Source: an uncultured Mycoplasmatota bacterium (GTDB lineage: Bacteria; Bacillota_I; Bacilli_A; RF39; UBA660). From it: DNA of 61,565 bases. Of the stretch, positions 33,296 through 42,916 are shown piece after piece. Position 1 is the stretch's first letter; each line of letters begins with the position of its first letter. Made by a program: the position numbers and the translations under genes. The DNA is taken from NCBI GenBank assembly GCA_900543825.1, contig UQSR01000006.1:1-61565 (forward strand), in the 5' to 3' direction. A model generated the notes under the pieces. It ran no database searches, was not told where the DNA came from, and saw only the letters and a list, made by a program, of their open reading frames with translations.

Positions 33296-34001
33296 ACTTT
33301 TAAACTATACTGATAGTTATATTTTTCAAGATACTGATTATTTTAAGTTTTCTTTGGATTCTGTTCTACTTGCTAATTTTGTTACTATTAATAAAAGGGA
33401 TAAAATGATACTTGATATTGCTACTGGGAATGCTCCTATTCCTATGTTGTTATCTTTTAGAACTAATGCTAAAATATATGGTGTTGAAATTCAAAAAGTT
33501 ATTTATAACTTGGGGGTTATTTCTATCAATGAAAATAATATGAAGGATCAAATTAAACTTATTAATGATGATGCTAAAAATTTAGTTAATAAGTTTGACT
33601 CTGATACATTTGATGTTATTACTTGTAATCCACCTTATTTTAAAACTAATGATAATAGATTTAAGAATAATAACTCTGTTAAATCTTTGGCAAGGCATGA
33701 AGATACACTTAAATTGGATGATGTTTTTGCTATTAGTAGAAAATTATTAAAGAATAATGGTAGGATAGCTATAGTTCATAGAACTGAAAGATTAGTAGAA
33801 ATTTTAAATGTTATGAATAAATATAATATTGAACCAAAGAAAATTAGATTTATTTATTCTAAAATTAATAAAAAAAGTGAATTGTTCTTGATTGAAGGTA
33901 TAAAAAATGGCAAGCCTGGTTTAAAATTATTGCCACCATTAATTATTTATGATGAAAATGGTAATTATAGTAATGAGGTTAATTTGATGTTTGGAGAGTG
34001 A
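33279..34001 (+). CDS. trmN6: tRNA1(Val) adenine-N6-methyltransferase family protein
   Basis: 240 residues of the YabB/TrmN6 family. Begins VRNRLLNYTDSYIFQDTDYF, SAM-binding MILDIATGNAPIPMLL, and the catalytic ITCNPPYFK (NPPY). Expected to methylate an adenine in tRNA. It overlaps the end of ricT, ends with TGA, and rsmI follows immediately. No clear ribosome site; coupling with ricT is likely. Confidence 0.88.
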   Translation: MIVRNRLLNYTDSYIFQDTDYFKFSLDSVLLANFVTINKRDKMILDIATGNAPIPMLLSFRTNAKIYGVEIQKVIYNLGVISINENNMKDQIKLINDDAKNLVNKFDSDTFDVITCNPPYFKTNDNRFKNNNSVKSLARHEDTLKLDDVFAISRKLLKNNGRIAIVHRTERLVEILNVMNKYNIEPKKIRFIYSKINKKSELFLIEGIKNGKPGLKLLPPLIIYDENGNYSNEVNLMFGE

Positions 34002-34005
34002 TTAT

Positions 34006-34845
34006 ATGTTACAAAATAGTTATGATGGAAAACCTACTTTGTATTTAATATCTACACCTATTGGAAATTTGGATGATATCACTTATAGGAGTGTTAAAAT
34101 TTTAAATGATGTTGATGTTATTTTTTCTGAGGATACTAGAGTAACTTTAAATTTACTTAATTATTTGGGAATTAATAAAAAGCTTATTGCTCTTCATGAG
34201 CATAATGAGGATATGGCAAAAGAAAAAGTGTTGGAATATTTAAAGAATGGAAATAATATTGCGTTGGTTACTGATAGAGGGACTCCTATTATTAGTGATC
34301 CGGGTTATAAAACTGTTAAATATATAACAGATAATGATTATAATGTTGTGGCTCTTCCTGGTCCTACGGCTTTTGTTCCTGCTCTTATTACTTCGGGATT
34401 AGCTCCTCAACCATTTTTGTTCTATGGTTTTTTAGATAGTAAGGATAGTTTAAAAAGAAGTGAACTTGAGAGGTTATCAGATGAAGAAGAAACTATTATA
34501 TTTTATGAGGCACCACATAGAATAATTAGAACTTTAAATATGATGTTAGATATATTTGGTGATAGAAATATTAGTATATCTAGAGAAATATCAAAAAAGT
34601 TTGAAACTATTTATCGTGGTAAGATTAGTGATGTTATTAATATTATTCCTGAAAAGGGTGAATTTGTTATTATTGTTGAGGGTGTTAAAGATAAGATTGT
34701 TGATAATAATATTACTATTAAAGATGCTGTTGATAATTATATTAGGACTGGCTTTGATGTAATGACTTCAATTAAAAAAGTTGCTAAAGATAGAAATGTT
34801 CCTAAAAATGTTATATATAAAGAATATCACAAGGAGGATAATTAA
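34006..34845 (+). CDS. rsmI: 16S rRNA (cytidine-2'-O)-methyltransferase
   Basis: 279 residues. Tetrapyrrole-methylase-type SAM enzyme that modifies C1402 in the decoding centre. TLYLISTPIGNLDDITYRSV, SEDTRVTLNLL, ALVTDRGTPIISDPGY and FYGFLDSKD are diagnostic. Start ATG at 34006 with GGAGAGTGAT upstream. Overlaps pth by TAATG. Confidence 0.95.
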   Translation: MLQNSYDGKPTLYLISTPIGNLDDITYRSVKILNDVDVIFSEDTRVTLNLLNYLGINKKLIALHEHNEDMAKEKVLEYLKNGNNIALVTDRGTPIISDPGYKTVKYITDNDYNVVALPGPTAFVPALITSGLAPQPFLFYGFLDSKDSLKRSELERLSDEEETIIFYEAPHRIIRTLNMMLDIFGDRNISISREISKKFETIYRGKISDVINIIPEKGEFVIIVEGVKDKIVDNNITIKDAVDNYIRTGFDVMTSIKKVAKDRNVPKNVIYKEYHKEDN

Positions 34846-35414
34846 TGAAATTAATTGTTGGTCTTGGTAATCCAGGAAGAGACTATAATAATACAAGGCA
34901 TAATGTTGGATTTAATGTTATTGATTTGCTAGTAAAAAAGTATGGTTTGTCATTTGATGAAAATAAAAAGTTTAATGCTTTGGAATGTTGTTTTAATTTA
35001 AATGGTGAAAAAGTGATTTTTGTTAAGCCTTTAACTTATATGAATTTATCTGGTAGTTCTGTTGTTTTATATGTTAATTATTATAATATAGAATTGTCTG
35101 ATATTTTGATTATTCATGATGACTTGGATATGGTGCTTGGTAAAATTAGGTTTGTTTTTGATAGTTCTAGTGGTGGTCATAATGGTATTAAAGATATTAT
35201 TAATAAACTTGGTAGTCAGAGGTTTTCTAGATTAAAAATAGGAATCTCTAATGATAAAGCTGTTGATACTAAGGATTATGTTTTGGGTAAATTTAGTAAT
35301 GATGAAATTAAAATACTTAATAATTCTTATGAAAAATTATATGATCTTGTAGAGGATTTTATTTCATATGATGTTAATGCATTAAAACAAATTTATAATA
35401 ATAAAAATAATTAA
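34845..35414 (+). CDS. pth: peptidyl-tRNA hydrolase
   Basis: 189 residues. Begins MKLIVGLGNPGRDYNNTRHN with the catalytic His, then KPLTYMNLSGSS, ILIIHDDLDM and GGHNGIKDII. Releases tRNA from aborted peptides. AAGGAGGATAAT ribosome site overlaps the end of rsmI. A small hairpin follows. Confidence 0.97.
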   Translation: MKLIVGLGNPGRDYNNTRHNVGFNVIDLLVKKYGLSFDENKKFNALECCFNLNGEKVIFVKPLTYMNLSGSSVVLYVNYYNIELSDILIIHDDLDMVLGKIRFVFDSSSGGHNGIKDIINKLGSQRFSRLKIGISNDKAVDTKDYVLGKFSNDEIKILNNSYEKLYDLVEDFISYDVNALKQIYNNKNN

Positions 35415-35438
35415 GATACACATAGTTGTATCTTTTGC
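35413..35438 (+). terminator. hairpin after pth
   Basis: AAGATACA (35413-35420) pairs with TGTATCTT (35427-35434) and is followed by TT. The weak T tail suggests only partial termination before mfd. Confidence 0.5.
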
Positions 35439-35454
35439 TTGTGGAGATGATAAT

Positions 35455-38400
35455 GTGAGTTTTTTTGATAACTTATTTAGGGTTGATACTAAGAATGAAT
35501 ATTTGGTTACTGGACTTAGCAGAGAGCTTAATAGTATATATGTATATGACCATTTTAAAAAGAATAATGATAATATTTTACTTGTTACTAATTCTTTATA
35601 TGAAGCTAATGATTTGTATAATAGAATTAGTAATTATACTGATAAAGTATTATTTTTTCCTATGGATGATTTTATGTCTAGTGAGGTTTCTGCTTTAAGT
35701 CCTGAATTAATGATTGAAAGGCTTAATACATTAAACAAGGTTATAAATAGTGGTAAATATATTGTAATTTGTAATTTAATGGGATTACTTAGATATTTAC
35801 CTGATAAAAATTTATATAAGAGTAAAATTGTTAACTTGGGTGTAAATGATGATGTAAATAGGGATGAACTTATTAATAGTTTTTTTGAACTAGGTTATGA
35901 CAAGGTACCACTTGTTACTAAAACTGGTGAAATGGCTGTTAGGGGGTATGTTGTCGATATTTTTCCTATTGGCTTTGACAATCCTGTTAGAATTGAGTTT
36001 TGGGGTGATACTATTGATAGTATTAAATATTTTGATTTGGATAGTCAGTCTTCAAATAAGCAAATTGACAAGATTAGTATTTATCCTTTTACAGAATTTT
36101 TAGTTGATAATAAAAATAGTATTGACAGTAAATTGTATAAACAAAAGTATCTTTCTAATTTTTCTGATATTGTTTATGGAATATGGAACTATTTAGATAA
36201 TTTTACTCTTATTTATTATGATTATAATCAGATTATATCTAGTTATAGGTTTCTTAGAGAAAGTATTATTAATTATGATAATGAAATTTCTGATAATATT
36301 AAAACGAACTATATGTTTGATATTTCAGATGTTAAATATGATAATATAATTTATATGTTGGAATTTGATAATTTAATTGATCTTGATGTTAAGTGTAAAC
36401 ATAATTTTTTATCTTATAATATTGATAATTATATGGGGAATTTTGAAAAGATTAAAATTAGTATTCATAAATATATTTCTAGTGGTAAAACGGTTATTAT
36501 GTGTATTGATGATAAGAATGTTGTTAAGAGAATTGTTACTTATTTGGATATTTTAAATGATGTTATTATTACTAATGAAAATGAAATTGTTAAAAATAAA
36601 ATTAATATTATTAATAAATATATCGTTAATGGTTTTATATATGATGATTATGTTGTTATTTCTTCTAATGATTTATTTGGTAAAGCTGAAAATAAGAAAA
36701 AAATTAAAAGTAAATATAAAGTTGGTAGTAAAATTAGTAATATTGATAATTTAGAAAAAGGTGATTATATTGTTCATATTGATCATGGAATTGGGCAATA
36801 TATAGAGATATGTACTTTGATAAAAAATGGATTGAAAAAAGACTATATTAAACTTCTTTATGCTGATGGGGATGTTTTATATTTACCAGTAGAAAAAATT
36901 GATAAAATTACTAAATTTACTGGTAGAGATGGTGCTATTGTTAGACTTGATAAACTTGGTAGTGATTCTTGGAATAAGAAAAAGGCAAGGGTTAGAAGTA
37001 AGTTAGAAAATATTGCTAGTGATTTAATTAGAGTGTCTGCTGAAAGAGAAAATTCTGTTGGTTATGCTTTTAGTCATGATGATGAAAATCAAATTTTATT
37101 TGAGAGTAAATTTAAATATGAGCCTACTGCTGATCAAATTAGGGCTACACAAATTATTAAGACGGAAATGGAAAAAAGTAAACCTATGGATATGCTATTA
37201 TGTGGTGATGTTGGATATGGTAAAACGGAAGTTGCATTTAGGGCTATATTTAAAGCTGTTAATGATGGTAAACAAGTAGCTTATCTTTGCCCAACGACTA
37301 TTTTATCTAGTCAACAGTATAATGCTGCTATAGAAAGATTTAGTGATTTTCCTATTAATATTGCTCTTCTTAATAGATTTACTTCTGTTCGAGAACAAAA
37401 TATTATTTTTGATAAGCTTAAAACTGGTAAGATTGATATTTTGTTTGGTACGCATAAACTTTTAAATGATAAAGTTGATTTTAAGGATTTAGGTCTTCTT
37501 ATTATTGATGAGGAACAGAGATTTGGGGTTGTTCATAAAGAGAAAATTAAGAAGTATAAGACTAGTATTGATATTCTTACTTTGTCTGCTACACCGATAC
37601 CTAGAACTCTTCAAATGTCAATGTCTGGTATTAGGGGACTCGCACTTATTGAAACACCACCTGAGAAGAGAAGACCTATTCAAACTTATGTTATGCCAAT
37701 AAGTACTAATATTATAAAGGATGCTATTTATAAAGAATTATCAAGAAATGGTCAAATATTTATGCTTTATAATAGTGTTGAAAAAATTGATAACAAATTA
37801 GATGAAATTAAGAAATTAGTGCCTGAAGCTAGTATTAGATATGCCCATGGTAGAATGACTAAAACGGAACTTGAAAATATTATGATTGATTTTACTAATC
37901 ATGAATTTGATATTCTTTTATGTACTACTATAATTGAGACTGGTATTGATATTCCTAATGTAAATACTTTAATTATTCTTGATGCTGATAAGTTTGGATT
38001 ATCTCAATTGTATCAAATTAGGGGTAGAATAGGTAGAAGCGATAGAATTGGTTATGCATATCTTATGTATGATAATAAGAAGGAACTTAATGATTTGGCT
38101 GTTAAAAGACTTAATACGATAAAAGAATTTACTGAACTTGGCAGTGGATTTAAAATTGCTATGAGAGATTTATCTATTAGGGGAGCTGGAGATGTACTTG
38201 GTAGTGAACAATCTGGATTTATTGATAGTGTTGGTATTGATTTATATCTTAAAATGTTAAAAGAAGAGGTTGACAAATTAAAAGGAATTAATGTCTCTTC
38301 AGATAAAGAGGAAAGTGTAAAACCATTAATAGAAGTTGAGACTCATATTTCTTCAGAGTATGCTCCTGATGATGAGATTAAAATAGAAATTCATAAACTA

Positions 38401-38772
38401 ATTAATGATATAAATTCTAAGGATGATATAGATAAACTTATTAAAACTTTAAAGGATAGATTTGGTAAAGTTACTGATGAAATGATTGTTTATATGCATG
38501 AGGAATGGTTTGAAAAACAGGCTAAGTGTCTTGATATTACTCAAATTAAACAAACTAAGACATATGTTGAAATTGTACTTCCTCAGTATTTGTCTAAAGA
38601 AATTGATGGTGAAAAATTATTTTTTGACGCTTATGAGATATCTAAGTATTTTAGATTTTCTTATACTAATAACCAGATTCATATTATATTGGATACAATT
38701 AAGCTAGATAAACACTTTGTATATTATTTAAATGATTTACTTGATTTAATTATTAAAGATGTAAAGAAATAG
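35455..38772 (+). CDS. mfd: transcription-repair coupling factor
   Basis: 1105 residues. UvrB-like N-terminal domains, RNA-polymerase-interacting CarD-like domain with GDYIVHIDHGIGQYIEI near 435, RecG-type translocase with LCGDVGYGKTEVAFRA near 582, DEEQRFGV, SATPIPRTLQM, ETGIDIPNVNT and QLYQIRGRIGRS, and the C-terminal UvrA-binding TRCF domain. Removes stalled RNA polymerase and recruits repair. GTG start with GGAGATGAT upstream. Confidence 0.97.
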   Translation: MSFFDNLFRVDTKNEYLVTGLSRELNSIYVYDHFKKNNDNILLVTNSLYEANDLYNRISNYTDKVLFFPMDDFMSSEVSALSPELMIERLNTLNKVINSGKYIVICNLMGLLRYLPDKNLYKSKIVNLGVNDDVNRDELINSFFELGYDKVPLVTKTGEMAVRGYVVDIFPIGFDNPVRIEFWGDTIDSIKYFDLDSQSSNKQIDKISIYPFTEFLVDNKNSIDSKLYKQKYLSNFSDIVYGIWNYLDNFTLIYYDYNQIISSYRFLRESIINYDNEISDNIKTNYMFDISDVKYDNIIYMLEFDNLIDLDVKCKHNFLSYNIDNYMGNFEKIKISIHKYISSGKTVIMCIDDKNVVKRIVTYLDILNDVIITNENEIVKNKINIINKYIVNGFIYDDYVVISSNDLFGKAENKKKIKSKYKVGSKISNIDNLEKGDYIVHIDHGIGQYIEICTLIKNGLKKDYIKLLYADGDVLYLPVEKIDKITKFTGRDGAIVRLDKLGSDSWNKKKARVRSKLENIASDLIRVSAERENSVGYAFSHDDENQILFESKFKYEPTADQIRATQIIKTEMEKSKPMDMLLCGDVGYGKTEVAFRAIFKAVNDGKQVAYLCPTTILSSQQYNAAIERFSDFPINIALLNRFTSVREQNIIFDKLKTGKIDILFGTHKLLNDKVDFKDLGLLIIDEEQRFGVVHKEKIKKYKTSIDILTLSATPIPRTLQMSMSGIRGLALIETPPEKRRPIQTYVMPISTNIIKDAIYKELSRNGQIFMLYNSVEKIDNKLDEIKKLVPEASIRYAHGRMTKTELENIMIDFTNHEFDILLCTTIIETGIDIPNVNTLIILDADKFGLSQLYQIRGRIGRSDRIGYAYLMYDNKKELNDLAVKRLNTIKEFTELGSGFKIAMRDLSIRGAGDVLGSEQSGFIDSVGIDLYLKMLKEEVDKLKGINVSSDKEESVKPLIEVETHISSEYAPDDEIKIEIHKLINDINSKDDIDKLIKTLKDRFGKVTDEMIVYMHEEWFEKQAKCLDITQIKQTKTYVEIVLPQYLSKEIDGEKLFFDAYEISKYFRFSYTNNQIHIILDTIKLDKHFVYYLNDLLDLIIKDVKK

Positions 38773-38854
38773 AGTGTAAAATTTTATTTCTTTTTTTTTA
38801 CTTGCATATTTCTTTATTTATTTGACAGAATATTAAAGAAAGTATGGTGAATGT

Positions 38855-39385
38855 ATGAAAACAACTGGTGTTATTAGAAGGATAGATGAACTTGGTAGAA
38901 TTGTTATACCAAAAGAAATTAGAAAAAATTTAAGAATTAAGAGTGGTGATAGTTTAGAAATTTTTTTAGAAAGTGATAATATTATTTTGAAAAAATATTC
39001 TCAACTTGAAACTATTGAAAATGTTTCTGTTGATTATGTTGAGGCCTTTAATAGTATTATTAAACATAATATAATTGTTACTGATAGGGATAAAGTTATT
39101 GCAGTGTCGGGCCCACTTAAGAAAAAGTATTTAGGTAAAGAAGTAAATGAGTTTACGGAAAGAAGTATTGAGAGACGTGATTCTTTTTCTGAAAAGCAGA
39201 AGAAAATATTTCAAATAATTAAGGATGAAGATGAAAATGGTTATTATTCTTTTTCTTCAATAGTGGATAATGGTGATGCGATTGGTAGTGTTATTATTAT
39301 TTCTACTGATACACCTATTACTGATGTAGAAGATAAAATGGGAATTATTTTGTCTAGATTACTTAGTACACAGTTTGCTGATTAA
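38855..39385 (+). CDS. spoVT: stage V sporulation regulator SpoVT
   Basis: 176 residues. N-terminal AbrB-type swapped-hairpin DNA-binding domain (TGVIRRIDELGRIVIPKEIR), C-terminal GAF-like domain from about residue 55. SpoVT adjusts forespore sigma-G-dependent genes. Length and two-domain layout fit SpoVT (178 aa) rather than the shorter AbrB, and mfd-spoVT is the B. subtilis order. A TTGACA lies 30 bp upstream of the ATG, but no matching -10 was found. Confidence 0.92.
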   Translation: MKTTGVIRRIDELGRIVIPKEIRKNLRIKSGDSLEIFLESDNIILKKYSQLETIENVSVDYVEAFNSIIKHNIIVTDRDKVIAVSGPLKKKYLGKEVNEFTERSIERRDSFSEKQKKIFQIIKDEDENGYYSFSSIVDNGDAIGSVIIISTDTPITDVEDKMGIILSRLLSTQFAD

Positions 39386-39430
39386 TATAATGACTTAAAT
39401 TTTGGTATTTTGATGTATGATAATATTTTA

Positions 39431-39460
39431 AAAATGGGACTATGGTCTCATTTTCTTTTT
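39431..39460 (+). terminator. spoVT terminator, built on the hairpin-family loop
   Basis: 8-bp stem AAAATGGG with one G-U pair to CTCATTTT, loop ACTATGGT, then CTTTTT. The loop matches the tandem-hairpin family (copy 5, single hairpin). Confidence 0.7.
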
Positions 39461-39498
39461 GATATACTTTAGACTTTTTAAGAAATAATAAAAAGTAC

Positions 39499-39527
39499 TT
39501 GAAATTATATTTTTTATATGATAAAAT
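39499..39527 (+). promoter_or_regulatory. promoter of the T-box transcript
   Basis: -35 TTGAAA at 39499-39504, 17-bp spacer, -10 TAAAAT at 39522-39527, just before the T-box leader. Confidence 0.65.
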
Positions 39528-39537
39528 ACTTTTTGTA

Positions 39538-39743
39538 AAGCGATGAAGGAAAGAGTAATAGTAATATTTATAGAGAGTCTATGTTGGTGGAAATTAGATA
39601 AGAAAAGCTATTATAAATGGTTCTGGAGCTATTATATCTAATAGGTATAGTCGGTTGTTACGTTAGAACTTAATGAGTGTATTATTATAAAATAAGGTGG
39701 TACCGCGGATTGTTTATTCGTCCTTTGACTACTTTATTTTTTT
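39538..39743 (+). promoter_or_regulatory. T-box riboswitch, probably Met-specific
   Basis: The T-box sequence AAGGTGGTACCGCG is at 39694-39707; AGAGAG and GTTGGTG of stem I lie at about 39571-39593. The probable specifier codon is ATG at 39617-39619, placed before CTGGAGC as in other T-boxes. The terminator pairs AAGGTGGT (39694-39701) with ACTACTTT (39728-39735) before a T run. Uncharged tRNA(Met) should favour the antiterminator and switch on dut-metG. No gene lies in the 39386-39764 interval. Confidence 0.88.
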
Positions 39744-39764
39744 GCTTTATTGGAGGTGTTTATT

Positions 39765-40250
39765 ATGAGAAAATTTGAAAAGATAAGTAAGAGTGAATTT
39801 TTGAAAGATGTACCTGATGCTAATTATGATGATATTATACTGCCTAAAAGAAGTACTTTAAATAGCGCTGGTTATGACTTCTATAGTGTTATATCATTTA
39901 CTTTAAGTCCTGGTGAGAGAAGAGTTATTCCTACTGGGATAAAAGCTTCTATGAATAGTAATGAATTTTTAGGTATTTATATTCGTAGTAGTTTGGGATT
40001 TAAGTGGAATATACGGATGTGTAATCAGGTTGGTATTATTGATGCAGACTATTATAATAATAGCGAGAATGAAGGGCATATTTTTGTATGTTTGATGAAT
40101 GAGGGGGATAAAGTTTTAGAGATTAAAAAAGGTGATAGAATAGTTCAGGGGATTTTTATGCCATTTTTAATTACTGATGATGATAAAACTACTGATATTA
40201 GAATGGGTGGTATTGGTAGTACTAATAAGGGAGATGATAATAATGAATAA
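39765..40250 (+). CDS. dut: dUTP diphosphatase family protein
   Basis: 161 residues. Trimeric dUTPase motifs in order: AGYDFYS, IRSSLGFKWN, GIIDADYYN, KGDRIVQGIF, and the C-terminal RMGGIGSTNKG P-loop-like arm. Hydrolyses dUTP to dUMP, keeping uracil out of DNA. TTGGAGGTG precedes the ATG. It sits between the Met T-box and metG and its end overlaps the metG ribosome site, so its expression should follow methionine tRNA charging. No link of dUTPase to methionine is obvious, apart from folate and thymidylate metabolism. Confidence 0.88.
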   Translation: MRKFEKISKSEFLKDVPDANYDDIILPKRSTLNSAGYDFYSVISFTLSPGERRVIPTGIKASMNSNEFLGIYIRSSLGFKWNIRMCNQVGIIDADYYNNSENEGHIFVCLMNEGDKVLEIKKGDRIVQGIFMPFLITDDDKTTDIRMGGIGSTNKGDDNNE

Positions 40251-41772
40251 TAAGAAATTTTATATTACAACACCTATATATTATCCAAGTGCTAATTTTC
40301 ATATTGGACACTGTTATACTACTATTATAGCGGATGCTATTGCTAGGTATAAAAGACTTACTGGTTATGATGTGTTTTATTTGACCGGTACTGATGAGCA
40401 TGGTCAAAAAATACAAAAAAAAGCTATTGAGGCTGGTGTTACTCCAAAAGAATATGTTGATGAAATAGTTGGTAATGCTAAGGCTTTATGGAAAAGTTTA
40501 GATATTAGTTATGATAAATTTATTAGAACTACTGATCCTGAACATGTTGAATGTGTACAAAAAATATTTAAGAAGTTATATGATAAAGGTGATATTTATA
40601 AAGGTGAATATAAAGGACTTTATTGTACACCATGTGAATCTTTTTGGACTGAAACGCAGCTTATAGATGGTAAATGTCCTGATTGTGGTAGAGATGTTTA
40701 CGAAGTTAGTGAAGAGGCTTATTTCTTTAATCTTTCTAAATATCAAGACAGGCTTATTAAATTTTATGATGAGAATCCTGATTTTATAGAACCTATTTCT
40801 AGAAAAAATGAAATGATTAATAATTTTATTAAACCTGGGCTTGAGGATTTGTGTGTATCTAGAACTTCTTTTGATTGGGGAATACCTGTTACATTTGATC
40901 CAGGACATGTTGTTTATGTTTGGGTAGATGCTCTTGCTAATTATTTGTCTGCTTTAGGATATTTAAGTGATGATGATTCTTTATTTAAAAAATATTGGCC
41001 TGCAGATTTACATATTGTTGGTAAAGAAATTGTTAGATTTCATACCATTATTTGGCCGATTATGTTAATGGCACTTGATTTACCATTACCTAAAAAGGTT
41101 TTTGGTCATGGTTGGCTTGTTATTAATGGTGGTAAGATATCTAAGAGTTTAGGTAATTATAAAGATCCTAGAGAATATATTGATAGTTATGGTGTAGATG
41201 CTGTTAGATATTTTGCTTTGCGAGAGGTTCCTTTTGGTAGTGATGGTAATTTTTCAGAGGAGGCTTTAGTGGCTAGAACAAATGGTGATTTGGCTAATAT
41301 TCTTGGTAATTTGGTTAATAGAACAATTGGTATGGCTAATAAGTATTTTGATGGCGTTGTTTATAATAAAGACGTATCTAATGATATTGATGATATTCTT
41401 ATTAAGCATACTTTAGAACTTAAGGATAAAGTTGATTCGTATATGGATAAGCTTGAGGTGTCTAAGGCTTTAGAGTGTATATTTGATTTACTTAGAGAAT
41501 GTAATAAGTATATTGATGATACTATGCCTTGGGTACTTTATAAGGATGAAGATAAGAAGGATAGACTTGCTACTGTTATATATAATTTAGTTGAATGTAT
41601 TAGAATTAGTGCTGTACTTCTTGAAGCATTTATTCCTAGTACTAGTGCAAAGATTTTTGAACAAATTAATACTGATGTTACTGGTTATGATACTATTTGT
41701 GAATTTGGTGGATATAAGAGTGGTACTAAAGTAAATACACCAGAGTTATTATTTAAAAGAATTGAAAATTAG
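40243..41772 (+). CDS. metG: methionyl-tRNA synthetase
   Basis: 509 residues. HIGH motif in ANFHIGHCYTT, zinc knuckle CTPC...CPDC, VWVDALANYLSALGY, and KISKSLGN as the KMSKS loop. The protein ends after the anticodon-binding helical domain and lacks the C-terminal tRNA-binding OB domain present in the 664-residue B. subtilis enzyme; no separate copy is visible here. ATG at 40243 follows GGGAGATGAT and overlaps the end of dut. Confidence 0.96.
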   Translation: MNNKKFYITTPIYYPSANFHIGHCYTTIIADAIARYKRLTGYDVFYLTGTDEHGQKIQKKAIEAGVTPKEYVDEIVGNAKALWKSLDISYDKFIRTTDPEHVECVQKIFKKLYDKGDIYKGEYKGLYCTPCESFWTETQLIDGKCPDCGRDVYEVSEEAYFFNLSKYQDRLIKFYDENPDFIEPISRKNEMINNFIKPGLEDLCVSRTSFDWGIPVTFDPGHVVYVWVDALANYLSALGYLSDDDSLFKKYWPADLHIVGKEIVRFHTIIWPIMLMALDLPLPKKVFGHGWLVINGGKISKSLGNYKDPREYIDSYGVDAVRYFALREVPFGSDGNFSEEALVARTNGDLANILGNLVNRTIGMANKYFDGVVYNKDVSNDIDDILIKHTLELKDKVDSYMDKLEVSKALECIFDLLRECNKYIDDTMPWVLYKDEDKKDRLATVIYNLVECIRISAVLLEAFIPSTSAKIFEQINTDVTGYDTICEFGGYKSGTKVNTPELLFKRIEN

Positions 41773-41776
41773 TTTT

Positions 41777-41812
41777 AAACAATAGATTTTTATGTCTATT
41801 GTTTTTTTTATG
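41777..41812 (+). terminator. dut-metG terminator
   Basis: AAACAATAGA (41777-41786) pairs with TCTATTGTTT (41795-41804), followed by TTTTTATG. Confidence 0.85.
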
Positions 41813-41904
41813 TGTAAAGTTTTTTTGATTTTCTTTACTATGTTTTATTTTTATGTTATATTTTTCTTGTAGCTCTGATGCAATAAGAAAAGGAGAAGAC
41901 GGCG

Positions 41905-42069
41905 ATGCTTAGGATTAAGAGTAGCAGTATATTTGATGTTTTAGTTTGTATATTAGGAGTTATTGTTTTAGTGTTATTGCATTTATATGGAGATATTATT
42001 GATTTTGTCTATATTGGACTTATCTTTTTCTCTATTTTAATATTTCGTATTGAAAAATGTTTTAAATGA
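41905..42069 (+). CDS. 54-residue protein with two membrane helices
   Basis: MLRIKSSSIFDVLVCILGVI and onward, ending FRIEKCFK and TGA. AAGGAG lies 10 bp before the ATG. Two hydrophobic segments of about 17 residues separated by YGDIIDF suggest a helical hairpin in the membrane, with basic residues at both ends on the cytosolic side. No family recognised. It sits alone between the metG terminator and tatD. Confidence 0.6.
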   Translation: MLRIKSSSIFDVLVCILGVIVLVLLHLYGDIIDFVYIGLIFFSILIFRIEKCFK

Positions 42070-42112
42070 TTGTACTATATAGTTATAGTATAATTTTTTT
42101 ATGGAGGTAGTT

Positions 42113-42874
42113 ATGTTTATTGATACACATGCTCATTTATTTAAAGAGTATTATAGTGATTTAGATGATGTTATTTTGGAGTGCTTAAATAATGGGGTTA
42201 ATAAAATTATTGTTAGTGGGTGTGATATGGCTTCTAATAAAGAAGTATTGGAACTTGTTAGTAAGTATGATTGTATTTATGGTACACTTGGATTTCATCC
42301 AACTGAGCTTGATGATTTTAAGGATGAATATTTTGATTGGTTAGAAGACAATATTAATAATAGAAAGATTGTTGGTGTTGGTGAAATTGGTCTTGATTAC
42401 CATTATGAAGATACTAATCGTGAGCTTCAAAAAATGGTATTTAAGAGACAACTTGATATTGCCTCTAGAAATAAAAAGCCTATTGTTGTGCATAGTAGAG
42501 ATGCTATAGGAGATACATATAATATATTAAAAGATTATAAATTAAGAGGCAGTATACATGCTTTTAGTGGTTCAGTGGAAATGGCTCAAGAATTTATTAA
42601 ACTTGGATATATGATAGGAGTAGGTGGAGTTGTTACTTTTAAGAATGCTAAAAATATTAAAGAAGTGGTAAAAAGTGTTCCTTTAGCATATATATTATTA
42701 GAAACTGATTCTCCTTATTTGACTCCTGAACCTTACAGAGGAGAGGTTAATAGTTCTAAAAATATTCCTCTTATTGCTAATAAAATTGCAGAGCTTAAAG
42801 AGGTGTCAAACATTGATGTTTCAAGGGTTACAAGTGATAATGCAGAGAGGATATTTGACTTTTCTTCTAAATAA
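42113..42874 (+). CDS. tatD: TatD-family metal-dependent hydrolase (DNase)
   Basis: 253 residues. TIM-barrel amidohydrolase fold: FIDTHAHLF with the first metal His pair, GTLGFHPTE, VGEIGLDYHY, IVVHSRDA, SIHAFSG, LETDSPYLTP. 3'-5' exonuclease or deoxyribonuclease activity is known for relatives. ATG at 42113 with GGAGG upstream; TATAAT at 42089-42094. Follows metG as in B. subtilis. Confidence 0.94.
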   Translation: MFIDTHAHLFKEYYSDLDDVILECLNNGVNKIIVSGCDMASNKEVLELVSKYDCIYGTLGFHPTELDDFKDEYFDWLEDNINNRKIVGVGEIGLDYHYEDTNRELQKMVFKRQLDIASRNKKPIVVHSRDAIGDTYNILKDYKLRGSIHAFSGSVEMAQEFIKLGYMIGVGGVVTFKNAKNIKEVVKSVPLAYILLETDSPYLTPEPYRGEVNSSKNIPLIANKIAELKEVSNIDVSRVTSDNAERIFDFSSK

Positions 42875-42916
42875 TGTTACAATTAATATGCTGAAAATAT
42901 TAATGAGGTGAGATGA

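Noticed and set aside
39617..39640. Ile (ATT or ATC) as the T-box specifier
   Set aside because: ATT after CTGGAGC sits in a stem pairing with TAATAG of the ascending strand; ATG before CTGGAGC fits the usual specifier position and the metG gene downstream.
39699..39708. CCGCGG in the T-box as a restriction or Chi-like signal
   Set aside because: It is the invariant core of the T-box antiterminator.
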